64,000 bases of DNA, from contig NZ_CP114904.1 of assembly GCF_027497215.1 (NCBI RefSeq), forward strand, positions 248,001 through 312,000, written 5' to 3'. This document shows positions 24,940 to 33,237 of this stretch, one piece after another. The notes under the pieces are model-generated. The model saw only the letters and a program-made list of their open reading frames with translations. It ran no database searches and had not been told where the DNA came from. The first letter of the stretch is position 1. Every line of letters begins with the position of its first letter. This stretch comes from Micromonospora sp. WMMD812. GTDB lineage: Bacteria > Actinomycetota > Actinomycetes > Mycobacteriales > Micromonosporaceae. A program made the position numbers and the translations under genes.

Positions 24940-26124
24940 TCAGCGCGCGGGCGCGGGCGTGCGGACCGGTCGCAGGCGAGGCGCCCACGTCTCACCGACC
25001 AGGAGGAGCAGCAGGACCAGGTTCGCCACGACCTGCACGGCCAGCGGCGGGAGCGGGATCACCGCGGGCACCAGCGCACCCAGCAGCACCACACCCACCG
25101 CCCGGGACCACAGGAGTCGACCGGTGACGACGGCGTCGAACAGCGCGCCGCCGAGCAGGAACAGCGCCGGCCCGCCGAGGATGATCGCCGCCCAGCCGGC
25201 CGGCGTCGGCCCGAACGGCCGATCGGTGACCAGCGAGACGCTCGTCGACACCACCAGCACCCCGGCCACCATGACCAGGTGGCTGTACGAGGTGGAGGTG
25301 CCGGGGCGGACGCGCTCCACCACCCCGACGTTCGACGGTGCGAGAAGCTGCCGCACACGGTGGAAGTACAGCAGGAACAGCAGCACCGCGCTGGCGAACC
25401 CGAGCGCGCTCGCCGCCACCCGGCCGGCCTGGAAGTCGCTGAGGGACAGCCCTCGGCCGGTGGTCAGGACCAGCTCGCCGAGCGCGATGATGAAGATCGC
25501 CCGGTGCCGCTCGGAGAGGTGCGTCCCGGTGAAGATCTGGCTGGCCAGTTCGGTGCGCCCGAGCCGTGGCGTCGGCCAGCCGGCCCGGGCCGAACCGAGG
25601 TCGATCGCCACCGCCAGGGCCCACAGGAGGAGCCGGGCGGTCCCCTCCACGAACACGCCGGCCACCCAGGGCGCGGCGGTGACGCCGAACCAGAAGAGCA
25701 CCCGGATGCTCCTCGCCTGGATCGACGGGTTCACCCGCGTGCCGGGGATGAGCACGGCGTCCCGCACCAGATGGATGCCGAAGTACGCCGCGACGAAGAG
25801 CCACCCGTAGCGGCCGAAGGCCTGCGGCACCGCGATCGCCATGAGCAGGGTGCCGAACATGACCGCCAGGACGGTGGCCTGGATGACCGGCAGCCGCGGG
25901 TTGAACAGGTCGGTGAGCCACGCGGTCAGCACCCAGACCCACCAGGCCGCCATCAGCAGGACGGCGGTCTGCGCCGCGCCGCGGACGGTGAGGTCCTCGG
26001 CCAGCCCGGCGGCGAGCCGGGAGAGCATGAAGACGTAGACCAGGTCGAAGAAGAGTTCCAGGAACGTCGGATACTCGGGCTCGCCACGCCGGCGGAGGAT
26101 GCGGGGGAGCGGACCGGACGTCAC
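24940..26124 (-). CDS. LtrA family membrane protein, paralogue
   Basis: A 394-aa polytopic membrane protein with the same architecture as its convergent neighbour. It begins PEYPTFLELFFDLVYVFMLSRL, has THLSERHRAIFIIALGELVLTTG in the middle, and RPFGPTPAGWAAIILGGPALFLLGG late; the neighbour has RPFGPTPPSWAAVILGGPALFLIG. The two genes end 50 bp apart on opposite strands, an inverted tail-to-tail duplicate pair. This copy keeps ALGELVL, the usual form of the motif. No biochemical function is established for the family. Confidence 0.87.
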   Translation of the reverse strand: MTSGPLPRILRRRGEPEYPTFLELFFDLVYVFMLSRLAAGLAEDLTVRGAAQTAVLLMAAWWVWVLTAWLTDLFNPRLPVIQATVLAVMFGTLLMAIAVPQAFGRYGWLFVAAYFGIHLVRDAVLIPGTRVNPSIQARSIRVLFWFGVTAAPWVAGVFVEGTARLLLWALAVAIDLGSARAGWPTPRLGRTELASQIFTGTHLSERHRAIFIIALGELVLTTGRGLSLSDFQAGRVAASALGFASAVLLFLLYFHRVRQLLAPSNVGVVERVRPGTSTSYSHLVMVAGVLVVSTSVSLVTDRPFGPTPAGWAAIILGGPALFLLGGALFDAVVTGRLLWSRAVGVVLLGALVPAVIPLPPLAVQVVANLVLLLLLVGETWAPRLRPVRTPAPAR

Positions 26125-26486
26125 CGCGGCTGCCTCCTTCCGGCGCCGGCGGCGAGGAAGCCGCGACGGTCTCGGCCACCCGCCACGCTAGCGGCCGGGT
26201 CGGCCGGACGAGCCGGAACGGACGGGTCGTCACCCCATGGGGCGGTTCCGACGGTCGGGCCACGCGCGACGCTGACCCGGAGTGGCCGCGTCGGTCGCCC
26301 TGCCGGTCGCGGGAGGCCGCGCGCGGCGGCGCTTCCGGTCTTCGACGGTTACGACCGGCCTGGTGGGGTAGATCCGGGTCTGCCCACGCGGGTGGCGGGC
26401 GCATCTCGGCCGGATCGCCTGGTGAGGGCTACCGAGACGCCTCGAGGGCGGTGCCGGATGGAACAGGTCGGTTGAGCGGGCCAGGA
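26125..26486. other. Intergenic region between divergent genes
   Basis: About 360 bp between the LtrA paralogue (-) and the membrane hydrolase (+). No convincing small gene, RNA or strong palindrome is visible. It presumably holds both promoters. Confidence 0.5.
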
Positions 26487-28703
26487 ATGCCGGACCACGT
26501 GGTCGAGCTGCGGGTGCACGGGATCGTCGGCGCGAGCGCCGACCGGGTGCTGACCCAGCCGCAGGCGGAGCAGGTCGCGGGCGACCGCAGCGGGGGCTTC
26601 TACCGGCGCCGTGCCCGGTCCGCCGGCGCCGAGGGCGTGGACGGGGTGACGCCGGAGGCGTACCGGTGGGGCGACCTGCCCTCCGGGAGCGTGGTCCGCA
26701 CCCTGTCGCTGGTGTTCCTGCTGCCGTTCATGCTGGTCAACGTGGCGACCTGGATGCGTCCGGCGGACCCGGGCTCCGACGCGGTCGTCAAATCCCTGTG
26801 CCGGCTGTTGGCGCTCACGCTCACCGCGCTGTACGTCCTCACCGTCGCCGGCACCGCCCTTGACCTGGTCGCCTGGAAGTGCCTGCCCTCGCCGGGCTGT
26901 CTGGCCGGGCGCAGCTGGTTGTCCTGGTTGGGCGGGCAACCGACCGGACCACGACTGGCGGAGTTCGCGCTGATCCCGATCGCCGCGATCGGCCTGGTCT
27001 GGTGGCTCAGCACGCGTCCGGGGCGGGCGTTCGCCGCGTTTCGCGCTCCGGAGGAGAGCGCCTCGGGGCATCCGCTCAGCGCGGTCGGTCGGTGGGACGC
27101 CGAGCCGCTGGTGGGCCGGCTGCGCGCCATCCACGTCGCGGCGGCGTTCGCGACGCTGGACGTCACCCTGCTCGCCGCCCGGGCCTCGAGCGGCGCCTCC
27201 GCGGCCACGACCACGCTGGCGGTGGTCACCGGGACGGTCCTCGCGGCCTGCGTGGTCCTGCTCTGTACCCCCCGGCTGACCGACCGGGCCGACACGGACC
27301 GGCGGCTCGACGGGATCACCCGGGCGCTGCGGACGATCGCCGTCGTCCTGACCGTCGCGGTCGTGGCCCACGTGCTGACCAGCCCGGCGCCGTGGCGCGA
27401 GGGGGCGAGTCTGCCCGGCTACGCGCCGACCCTCGCCGCCCTGTTCGTCGCCCAGACGGCGCTGCTGGCCGCCCTGGGGGCGATGCTGCTCCGGCGTTGG
27501 CGCCGAGAGCCGCGGGCCAGGCCGTTGCTCGGGCTCGGAGCGCTGGTGATGGCGGCCGCGGCGATCAGTCTGGCCGTGGCGTTCTCCGCCGAACTGGTCT
27601 ACCGGGTGGCGGACTTCCTGGACCGCGACACGCCGACCGGCGAGGGCATCGCCACGGGCCCGCCGCCGGCGTACACCTGGGCGATCTACGGCTTCTTCCG
27701 AGCGGTACTGGTCACGCTGGTCGTCGCGGCAGTGATGATCCTGATCTCGCGGCGGCGCCGGTACCGCGCCGCGGCGATGATCGTCGCGCGTGATCACCCG
27801 GACGCCCCGGCGGAGGCCGGGACCCGACTGCGACAGGTGGAGCGGGCGGTGGCGCGGGCACGCCTCACCGACAGCCTGGTGCCGATGGCGGTGGTGTACG
27901 GCTGCCTCGCCGGGCTCGCCACGGCCACCACGACCCTCGGGCTGCTGGGATTGCTTCCGGCCGACGCCATCGAGCGGTACGCACGGGTGCCCGGCGGCCT
28001 CGTCACGTTCGGCGTGGCGTTCGGCAGTTGGGTGATCGCGGGGATCATCCTCGGCCTGATCGTCGGCGCGCTCTTCGCCTATCGGACCATCGAGTTCCGG
28101 CGCCACGTCGGCATCCTGTGGGACCTGGGCACCTTCTGGCCCCGGGCCGCCCACCCGTTCGCGCCACCCTGCTACGCCGAGCGGGCGGTGCCGGAGCTGG
28201 CCCGACGAATCACGTACCTGGTCGCGCGCGGCAACGGCGTGCTGCTCACCGGGCACAGCCATGGTTCGGTCCTGCTCGCCGCGACGGTGCTCCAGTTACC
28301 GGCCCAGATCAGCAGCCGGGTCGCCCTGCTCACCTACGGGTCGCCGCTGCGCCGGCTCTACGCCCGGCTCTTCCCCGCCTACGTCGACGACGCGGCGCTG
28401 CGCGAGATCGGCGACCGGGTCGGCTGGCGGTGGCTGAACCTGTGGCGCGACACGGATCCCATCGGCGGCTGGATCTTCTCGGCCCACCGGCCGTCCGCGC
28501 CGGCCACCGTCGGCGGCCCGGAGGCCACCGTGGACCGCCGGCTGCGAGATCCCCGCGACGTGGTGCCGCCACCCGGTGACAGCACCCCACCCCCGATCCG
28601 GGGGCACTGGCTGGCCGAGTCCGAGGCGCCGTACGCCCAGGCGGTTCGCGAGTTGGCGGAGCGGCTCCGTGAGCCGGCGGATCCGACCGCCGGGCCGACG
28701 TAG
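26487..28703 (+). CDS. Large polytopic membrane protein with alpha/beta-hydrolase-type nucleophile elbow
   Basis: A 738-aa protein from the ATG at 26487 (MPDHVVELRVHGIVGAS). The N-terminal VVELRVHGI is the first strand of an alpha/beta hydrolase. It is followed by about ten membrane helices (from VVRTLSLVFLLPFMLV to VIAGIILGLIVGALFAY, residues about 70-540). The lipase-like GHSHG elbow is in LVARGNGVLLTGHSHGSVLLAA near residue 590, followed by YGSPLRRLYARLFPAY and WRWLNLWRDTDPIGGW, which supplies likely Asp residues. The hydrolase core is thus split by a membrane block. Similar actinobacterial proteins have no known substrate; a lipid or ester is the best guess. Confidence 0.75.
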   Translation: MPDHVVELRVHGIVGASADRVLTQPQAEQVAGDRSGGFYRRRARSAGAEGVDGVTPEAYRWGDLPSGSVVRTLSLVFLLPFMLVNVATWMRPADPGSDAVVKSLCRLLALTLTALYVLTVAGTALDLVAWKCLPSPGCLAGRSWLSWLGGQPTGPRLAEFALIPIAAIGLVWWLSTRPGRAFAAFRAPEESASGHPLSAVGRWDAEPLVGRLRAIHVAAAFATLDVTLLAARASSGASAATTTLAVVTGTVLAACVVLLCTPRLTDRADTDRRLDGITRALRTIAVVLTVAVVAHVLTSPAPWREGASLPGYAPTLAALFVAQTALLAALGAMLLRRWRREPRARPLLGLGALVMAAAAISLAVAFSAELVYRVADFLDRDTPTGEGIATGPPPAYTWAIYGFFRAVLVTLVVAAVMILISRRRRYRAAAMIVARDHPDAPAEAGTRLRQVERAVARARLTDSLVPMAVVYGCLAGLATATTTLGLLGLLPADAIERYARVPGGLVTFGVAFGSWVIAGIILGLIVGALFAYRTIEFRRHVGILWDLGTFWPRAAHPFAPPCYAERAVPELARRITYLVARGNGVLLTGHSHGSVLLAATVLQLPAQISSRVALLTYGSPLRRLYARLFPAYVDDAALREIGDRVGWRWLNLWRDTDPIGGWIFSAHRPSAPATVGGPEATVDRRLRDPRDVVPPPGDSTPPPIRGHWLAESEAPYAQAVRELAERLREPADPTAGPT

Positions 28704-28784
28704 CGGACGCCGAGACGGGCCGGGCGGCAGGAACCGGAAGGACGCGGAGCGCCGGCGGGCGACCCGGCGCGCGACAATGCCCGG

Positions 28785-29519
28785 ATGGACGCCGAAGCGG
28801 TCGCGGTCGAGGCCACCCGGCCACTGCGCCGGCCGCTGCTCGTCCAGCGCTGGGCGGACCTCGCCTTCCTGCACTGGGCGGTGGACCCGGGAGTGGTGGC
28901 CCCGCTGCTGCCGCCCGGGACGCGGCCGGACATCCTGGCCGGCCGGACCTACGTCGGACTGGTCGCGTTCCGCATGGTGCGGCTCGGTCTGCTCGCCGGG
29001 CCGGGGCTGCCCTACCTGGGCACGTTCGGCGAGACCAACGTCCGGTTGTACAGCGTCGACACCGCCGGCCGGCGGGCCGTCGTGTTCCGGTCCCTGGACG
29101 CCGCCCGGTTGGTGCCCGTGCTGACCGCGCGGGCCAGCCTGCGACTGCCCTACATGTGGTCGCGGATGCGCCTGCGCCGCGACGGTGACCTGCGGACGTA
29201 CACCTGCCGCCGACGCTGGCCCGGCCCGCGCGGAGTGACCAGCACGGTCAGCGTACGGGTCGGCGCGGCGATCCCCGAGCCGAGCGCGCTGGAGCACTTC
29301 CTGACCGCGCGCTGGGGCCTGCACACCCGCGCGTACGGGCGGACCCTGCACCTGCCCAACGTCCATCCACGCTGGCCGCTGCACCGGGCGGAGCTGGTGC
29401 ACCTCGACGACCACCTGATCCGCGCGGCCGGGCTGCCCGCGGCGGAGTCGCCGCCGGTGAGCGTGCTCTGGTCGCCGGGCGTGCCGGTGCGCTTCGGCGC
29501 GCCCGCCGCCGTGCGCTGA
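28785..29519 (+). CDS. DUF2071 (YqjF-type) protein
   Basis: A 244-aa soluble protein. DUF2071 hallmarks are LVQRWADLAFLHWAVDPGVVAPLLPPGTRPDILAGRTYVGLVAFRM (split over residues 20-65), LGTFGETNVRLYS and VFRSLDAARLVPVLTARASLRLPYMW. It lies in the acetoacetate-decarboxylase-like fold group but has no proven activity. The ATG at 28785 has no strong Shine-Dalgarno. It stands alone and is followed by a short tandem repeat. Confidence 0.83.
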   Translation: MDAEAVAVEATRPLRRPLLVQRWADLAFLHWAVDPGVVAPLLPPGTRPDILAGRTYVGLVAFRMVRLGLLAGPGLPYLGTFGETNVRLYSVDTAGRRAVVFRSLDAARLVPVLTARASLRLPYMWSRMRLRRDGDLRTYTCRRRWPGPRGVTSTVSVRVGAAIPEPSALEHFLTARWGLHTRAYGRTLHLPNVHPRWPLHRAELVHLDDHLIRAAGLPAAESPPVSVLWSPGVPVRFGAPAAVR

Positions 29520-29526
29520 CCCGGCG

Positions 29527-29610
29527 CCGGCCGTCCTGCCCGGATCCCGCGCCGACCGTCCTGCCCGGATCCCGCACCGACCATCCTGCCCAGATCCCGC
29601 ACCGACCGCG
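29527..29610. repeat. 25-bp tandem repeat, about 3.4 copies
   Basis: Three 25-bp units (29527-29551, 29552-29576, 29577-29601) plus a partial fourth follow the DUF2071 stop. They are built on CCGACCGTCCTGCCCGGATC followed by CCGCA, with one to three changes per unit. It is non-coding and probably a local expansion of an actinobacterial intergenic repeat. Confidence 0.75.
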
Positions 29611-29702
29611 CCGGGACTGGTGATTTCGCCGATGCGGCGGTCGAGGGGCACGTCAAAGACTGACCCACGTCGATATATCCCGACCATGAGGGAGCGCCCG
29701 AC

Positions 29703-30605
29703 GTGTCGTCACCAACCACCACCACCCGTCCCCGCCGCGTCGCGGGCCGCGCCGTACGCCTCGGAGCGGCCGCCGCCCTGGCCATCACCGGCGCGCTGGC
29801 CGTACCGTCCGCGGCCCAGGCCGCCGAGAACCCGTACGAGCGGGGCCCGGCCCCGACCGTCTCCGTGCTCGAGGCCAGCCGCGGCCCGTTCGCCACCGCG
29901 CCCCAGAGCGTCTCCTCGCTGAGCGTCACGGGCTTCGGCGGCGGCGTCATCTACTACCCCACCGACACCAGCCAGGGGACCTTCGGCGCCATCGCCATCT
30001 CACCCGGCTACACCGCGGCCTGGTCGAGCATCAGCTGGCTCGGCCCCCGGATCGCCTCGCACGGCTTCGTGGTGATCGGCATCGAGACCAACAGCCGGCT
30101 CGACCAGCCGGACAGCCGGGGGCGGCAGTTGCTCGCCGCGCTCGACTACCTCGTGCAGCGCAGTTCGGTGCGGACCCGGATCGACGGCACCCGTCTCGCC
30201 GTGGCCGGCCACTCGATGGGCGGCGGAGGGAGTCTGGAGGCGGCGGTGAGCCGACCGTCGTTGCAGGCGGCCGTGCCGCTCGCACCGTGGAATCTGGACA
30301 AGACCTGGTCCGACGTCCGGGTGCCGACCCTGATCATCGGTGGGGAGTCGGACTCCGTCGCCCGGGTCGCCTCGCACTCGGAGCCGTTCTACAACACCAT
30401 CCCGGCGTCCGCGGAGAAGGCGTACCTGGAGCTCAACGGGGCGAGCCACTTCTTCCCGCAGACGGTCAACACGCCCACCGCACGGCAGATGGTGGCGTGG
30501 CTCAAGCGGTTCGTCGACAACGACACCCGCTACGAGCAGTTCCTCTGCCCGGGGCCGAGCGGTCTGGCGATCGAGGAGTACCGCAACACCTGTCCCAGCG
30601 CCTGA
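29703..30605 (+). CDS. Secreted cutinase/polyester hydrolase (Thermobifida-type, PET-hydrolase-like)
   Basis: A 300-aa exported alpha/beta hydrolase from the GTG at 29703 (GAGGGAG upstream), with a signal peptide to about residue 41 (AAQAAEN). The mature start [21 protein letters not shown] is that of actinobacterial type I polyester hydrolases. The triad is Ser171 in GHSMGG, Asp217 in GESDSVA and His249 in NGASHFF. The oxyanion-hole and aromatic-clamp residues are Tyr103 (SPGYT), Met172 and Trp196 (PWNLDKTW). A C-terminal disulfide is Cys282-Cys297. It hydrolyses cutin or aliphatic polyesters, and relatives act on PET; the activity here is inferred. It stands alone with its own terminator. 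Confidence 0.93.
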   Translation: MSSPTTTTRPRRVAGRAVRLGAAAALAITGALAVPSAAQAAENPYERGPAPTVSVLEASRGPFATAPQSVSSLSVTGFGGGVIYYPTDTSQGTFGAIAISPGYTAAWSSISWLGPRIASHGFVVIGIETNSRLDQPDSRGRQLLAALDYLVQRSSVRTRIDGTRLAVAGHSMGGGGSLEAAVSRPSLQAAVPLAPWNLDKTWSDVRVPTLIIGGESDSVARVASHSEPFYNTIPASAEKAYLELNGASHFFPQTVNTPTARQMVAWLKRFVDNDTRYEQFLCPGPSGLAIEEYRNTCPSA

Positions 30606-30610
30606 CGGCG

Positions 30611-30646
30611 ACGGCGGGACGGCCGCGTGGGCGGTCGTCCCGCCGT
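30611..30646 (+). terminator. Terminator hairpin after the cutinase gene
   Basis: A perfect 11-bp inverted repeat, ACGGCGGGACG and CGTCCCGCCGT, has a 14-base loop and is followed by TTTC. It starts 6 bp after the cutinase stop. Confidence 0.75.
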
Positions 30647-30690
30647 TTCGGCGGCCCGCCTTCCGCGACCCGATCGATACATCGAAGGTA

Positions 30691-30727
30691 TTGACGCGGT
30701 AACCCGGAAATGTACACTGCGAGTGTA
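30691..30727 (+). promoter_or_regulatory. liv operon promoter with overlapping TetR-type operator
   Basis: TTGACG (30691-30696), a 16-base spacer and TACACT (30713-30718) form a sigma-70-type promoter. The palindrome TACA-CTGCGAG-TGTA (30713-30727) covers the -10 element. Related TGCA-N7-TGCA sites occur at the tetR promoter (35846-35860) and at the LuxR gene start (36744-36769), so the downstream TetR is the likely repressor. Confidence 0.65.
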
Positions 30728-30758
30728 AATAACACCCGCCACGACCGAGGGATGGGTG

Positions 30759-31544
30759 ATGGACGACGGGCTCGCACTGCACCAGGTCGGAGTGCGTTTC
30801 GGGGGCCTGACCGCCCTCGACGACGTCTCGCTGCGGGTGCCCCCCGGTCGGGTCGTGGGGGTGATCGGCCCCAACGGTGCCGGCAAGACCACCCTGTTCA
30901 ACGTGATCTGCGGCTTCATCCGGCCGGAGTCGGGTTCGCTCACCCTGGACGGTCGACCGCTGCGTCCGCGACCGCACCAGCTCACTCGGCTCGGCATCGC
31001 CCGCACGCTGCAGGGGACCGGCCTCTTCGCCGGGTTGACCGTGCTGGAGAACGTGATGGCCGGCGCGTCGCACACCGCACGGGCCGGCTTCCTCCCCGCG
31101 CTGCTCGGGCTGCCGAGCAGCGACCGGGACGAGGCGCGGCTGCGCCGGCACGCCCTCGACGTCCTCGACGGCCTGGGCATCGCCGACCACGCCAACGCCG
31201 TGCCGGGCACGCTGCCCTTCGCCGTACGCCAGCGGGTGGCGTTGGCCCGGGCGCTCGCCGCCCGACCCCGCCTGCTCCTGCTCGACGAACCGGCGGGCGG
31301 GTTGGGCGCCGACGACATCGCCGACCTGGCGGAGCTGATCCGGCAGCTGCCCCGCCGTGACCCCGACCCGTGCGCGGTGCTGCTGGTCGAGCACCACATG
31401 GACCTGGTGATGGCCGTCTGCGACGAGCTCGTGGTGCTCGACTTCGGCCGGGTGATCGCCGCCGGCACACCCGACGAGGTCCGCGACGATCCTGCCGTCA
31501 CCGACGCCTACCTCGGCGCCGCCGTCGACGAGGCGGCCGCATGA
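30759..31544 (+). CDS. livG: Branched-chain amino acid-type ABC transporter ATP-binding protein LivG
   Basis: A 261-aa ATPase, first gene of a complete LIV-type importer. Walker A is GPNGAGKTT, and Walker B is LLLLDEPAGGLGADD. The LLVEHHMDLVM H-loop region is typical of LivG. The signature region is weak (LPFAVRQRVALARAL in place of LSGGQ), which is unusual and could affect ATPase control. I use the ATG at 30759 behind GAGGGATG; an adjacent GTG at 30756 is equally in frame. The stop overlaps the mini-ORF repeat at 31541. Confidence 0.9.
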   Translation: MDDGLALHQVGVRFGGLTALDDVSLRVPPGRVVGVIGPNGAGKTTLFNVICGFIRPESGSLTLDGRPLRPRPHQLTRLGIARTLQGTGLFAGLTVLENVMAGASHTARAGFLPALLGLPSSDRDEARLRRHALDVLDGLGIADHANAVPGTLPFAVRQRVALARALAARPRLLLLDEPAGGLGADDIADLAELIRQLPRRDPDPCAVLLVEHHMDLVMAVCDELVVLDFGRVIAAGTPDEVRDDPAVTDAYLGAAVDEAAA

Positions 31545-31624
31545 GCGAGCGTGGCGAGCGAATCATCGGGCTCTGTGCGTTGGTGCCTCATGGTGCCGTC
31601 GAGCGGAGCGAGGCGGTGACATGA
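31541..31624 (+). repeat. Intergenic repeat carrying a coupled 27-codon mini-ORF (copy B)
   Basis: This lies between livG and livF and begins ATGAGCGAGC at the livG stop. It encodes a 27-aa frame MSERGERIIGL...VERSEAVT and ends in an ATGA overlap with livF. It matches copy A at 7579-7653 in start, coupling and scattered interior identity, including GAGCGAATCATC. It differs by a 6-base insert (GTGGCG) and several changes. Confidence 0.6.
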
Positions 31625-32337
31625 GCGACTTGTTGGAGGTGCGCGGGCTGGTGGTGGGCTACGGCGCCGCGCCCGTGCTGCACGCCGTCGACCTCTCCGT
31701 CCCGGCCGGCACCATCGCCGCGGTGGTCGGGGCCAACGGCGCCGGCAAGACCACCCTGCTGCGCGCGGTCTCCGGCATGCTGCGCCCGCTGGCCGGCCAG
31801 ATCCTGCTCGCCGGCGAGGACCTGCGCGGCACGCCGGTGGAGCAGCTCGTCCGCCGGGGCATGGCGCACGTGCCGGAGGGGCGCGGCGTGATCGGCGAGC
31901 TCACCGTGGACGAGAACCTCCGCCTCGGAGGGCTGTGGCGGCGGGACCGGGCCGACGCCGCGCGGGCCCTCGACGAGGTCTACGAGCTCTTCGAGCCGCT
32001 GGCCCGGCGCCGGCGGTACCTCGGGCACCAGCTCTCCGGCGGCGAGCGGCAGATGCTCGCGCTCGGCCGGGCGCTGGTCGGCCGGCCCCGGCTGCTGCTG
32101 CTCGACGAGCCGTCGCTCGGCCTGGCGCCGCGGGTGGTCGCCCGGACCATGGCCCTGCTGCGGCAGTTGCGCGACCGCACCGGCCTGACCGTGCTGCTGG
32201 TCGAGCAGAACGTGCGCAGCGCGCTGGGGATCGCCGACCAGGGTGTGGTGATGTCCCTCGGTCGGGTGATCACCAGCGCACCGGCGGCCGACCTGCGCGA
32301 CGACGTCGACCTGCGCCACGCCTACCTCGGTTTCTGA
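31621..32337 (+). CDS. livF: Branched-chain amino acid-type ABC transporter ATP-binding protein LivF
   Basis: A 238-aa ATPase. Walker A is GANGAGKTT, the signature is LSGGERQMLALGRAL, Walker B is LLLLDEPSLGLAP, and LLVEQNVRSAL is the LivF-type H-loop region. The ATG is coupled through the mini-ORF to livG. It is followed after 21 bp by livH. It dimerises with LivG on the cytoplasmic face. Confidence 0.93.
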   Translation: MSDLLEVRGLVVGYGAAPVLHAVDLSVPAGTIAAVVGANGAGKTTLLRAVSGMLRPLAGQILLAGEDLRGTPVEQLVRRGMAHVPEGRGVIGELTVDENLRLGGLWRRDRADAARALDEVYELFEPLARRRRYLGHQLSGGERQMLALGRALVGRPRLLLLDEPSLGLAPRVVARTMALLRQLRDRTGLTVLLVEQNVRSALGIADQGVVMSLGRVITSAPAADLRDDVDLRHAYLGF

Positions 32338-32358
32338 CCGCCCTCGGAGGGAGAACAG

Positions 32359-33237
32359 TTGGACCGCTTCGTCTTCCTCACCCTGGACGGCCTGTCGCGG
32401 GGCGCCGTCTACGCCGCGTTCGCGCTGGCTCTGGTGCTGATCTGGCGGGCCGCGCGGGTCGTCAACTTCGCCCAGGGTGCCATGGCCGTCGCCGCGGCGT
32501 ACGTCGCCTACAGCGTCTCCGCGGCGACCGGCTCCTACTGGCTGGGTTTCCTGGCCGCACTCGCCGCCGGGCTGCTGCTCGGCGCGGTGGTGGACCGGGC
32601 GGTGATGCGTCACGTCGACCACGCGTCGCCGCTCAACCCGGTGATCGTCGCGCTCGGGCTGGTGCTGCTGATCCAGGCCGTCCTCGGCATGGTCTACGGC
32701 AGCGAGTTCCGGCCCGCGGGGACACCCTTCTCCCGTGGCGCGTTCACCGTGGGCGGGCTCGCTCTCCTGTCGCCGTACGACCTGTTCGTCTTCGCCACCA
32801 TCGGGGTGGTGGTCGGCGCGCTCGCCTGGATCTTCGCCCGGACGGCGGTCGGCCTGCGGATGCGGGCCGCGGCGTTCGCCCCCGAGGTCTCCCGTCTGCT
32901 CGGGGTGAACGTCGGCGGCATGCTCACCCTCGGCTGGGCGCTCGCCTCCGGCGTCGGCGCGCTGGCCGCGATGCTGGTGATCCCGACCGAACTCGGGCTG
33001 CATCCGCACGCGATGGACCTGGTCTTCGTCTCGGCGTTCACCGCGGCCGTGGTCGGCGGGTTGGACAGTCCACCCGGGGCGGTGGTCGGCGGGCTCGTGG
33101 TCGGCCTGGTGCTCTCCTACGTCAGCGGCTACGCCGGCAGCGACCTCACCCCGCTCGCGGTGCTGGTCCTGCTGCTGGCGGTGCTGCTGGTCCGTCCGGG
33201 CGGGCTGTTCGCCCCCGTCGCGGCGAGGCGGGTGTGA
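32359..33237 (+). CDS. livH: Branched-chain amino acid-type ABC transporter permease LivH
   Basis: A 292-aa inner-membrane permease with a TTG start behind GGAGGGAG. It has about eight hydrophobic segments. LivH features are GLSRGAVYAAFALALVLIWRAARVVNFAQGAMAV at the start, RAAAFAPEVSRLLGVNVGGM (the ATPase-docking loop) and VVGGLDSPPGAVVGGLVVG near the end. It overlaps livM by 4 bases (GTGA). Confidence 0.92.
   Translation: MDRFVFLTLDGLSRGAVYAAFALALVLIWRAARVVNFAQGAMAVAAAYVAYSVSAATGSYWLGFLAALAAGLLLGAVVDRAVMRHVDHASPLNPVIVALGLVLLIQAVLGMVYGSEFRPAGTPFSRGAFTVGGLALLSPYDLFVFATIGVVVGALAWIFARTAVGLRMRAAAFAPEVSRLLGVNVGGMLTLGWALASGVGALAAMLVIPTELGLHPHAMDLVFVSAFTAAVVGGLDSPPGAVVGGLVVGLVLSYVSGYAGSDLTPLAVLVLLLAVLLVRPGGLFAPVAARRV

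Noticed and set aside
26349..28262. Open minus-strand frame over the membrane hydrolase
   Set aside because: Rich in Arg, Gly, Gln and His with no hydrophobic core or motif; shadow of the plus-strand gene.
29527..29610. CRISPR-like array
   Set aside because: Units are head-to-tail with no spacers and there are no cas genes.
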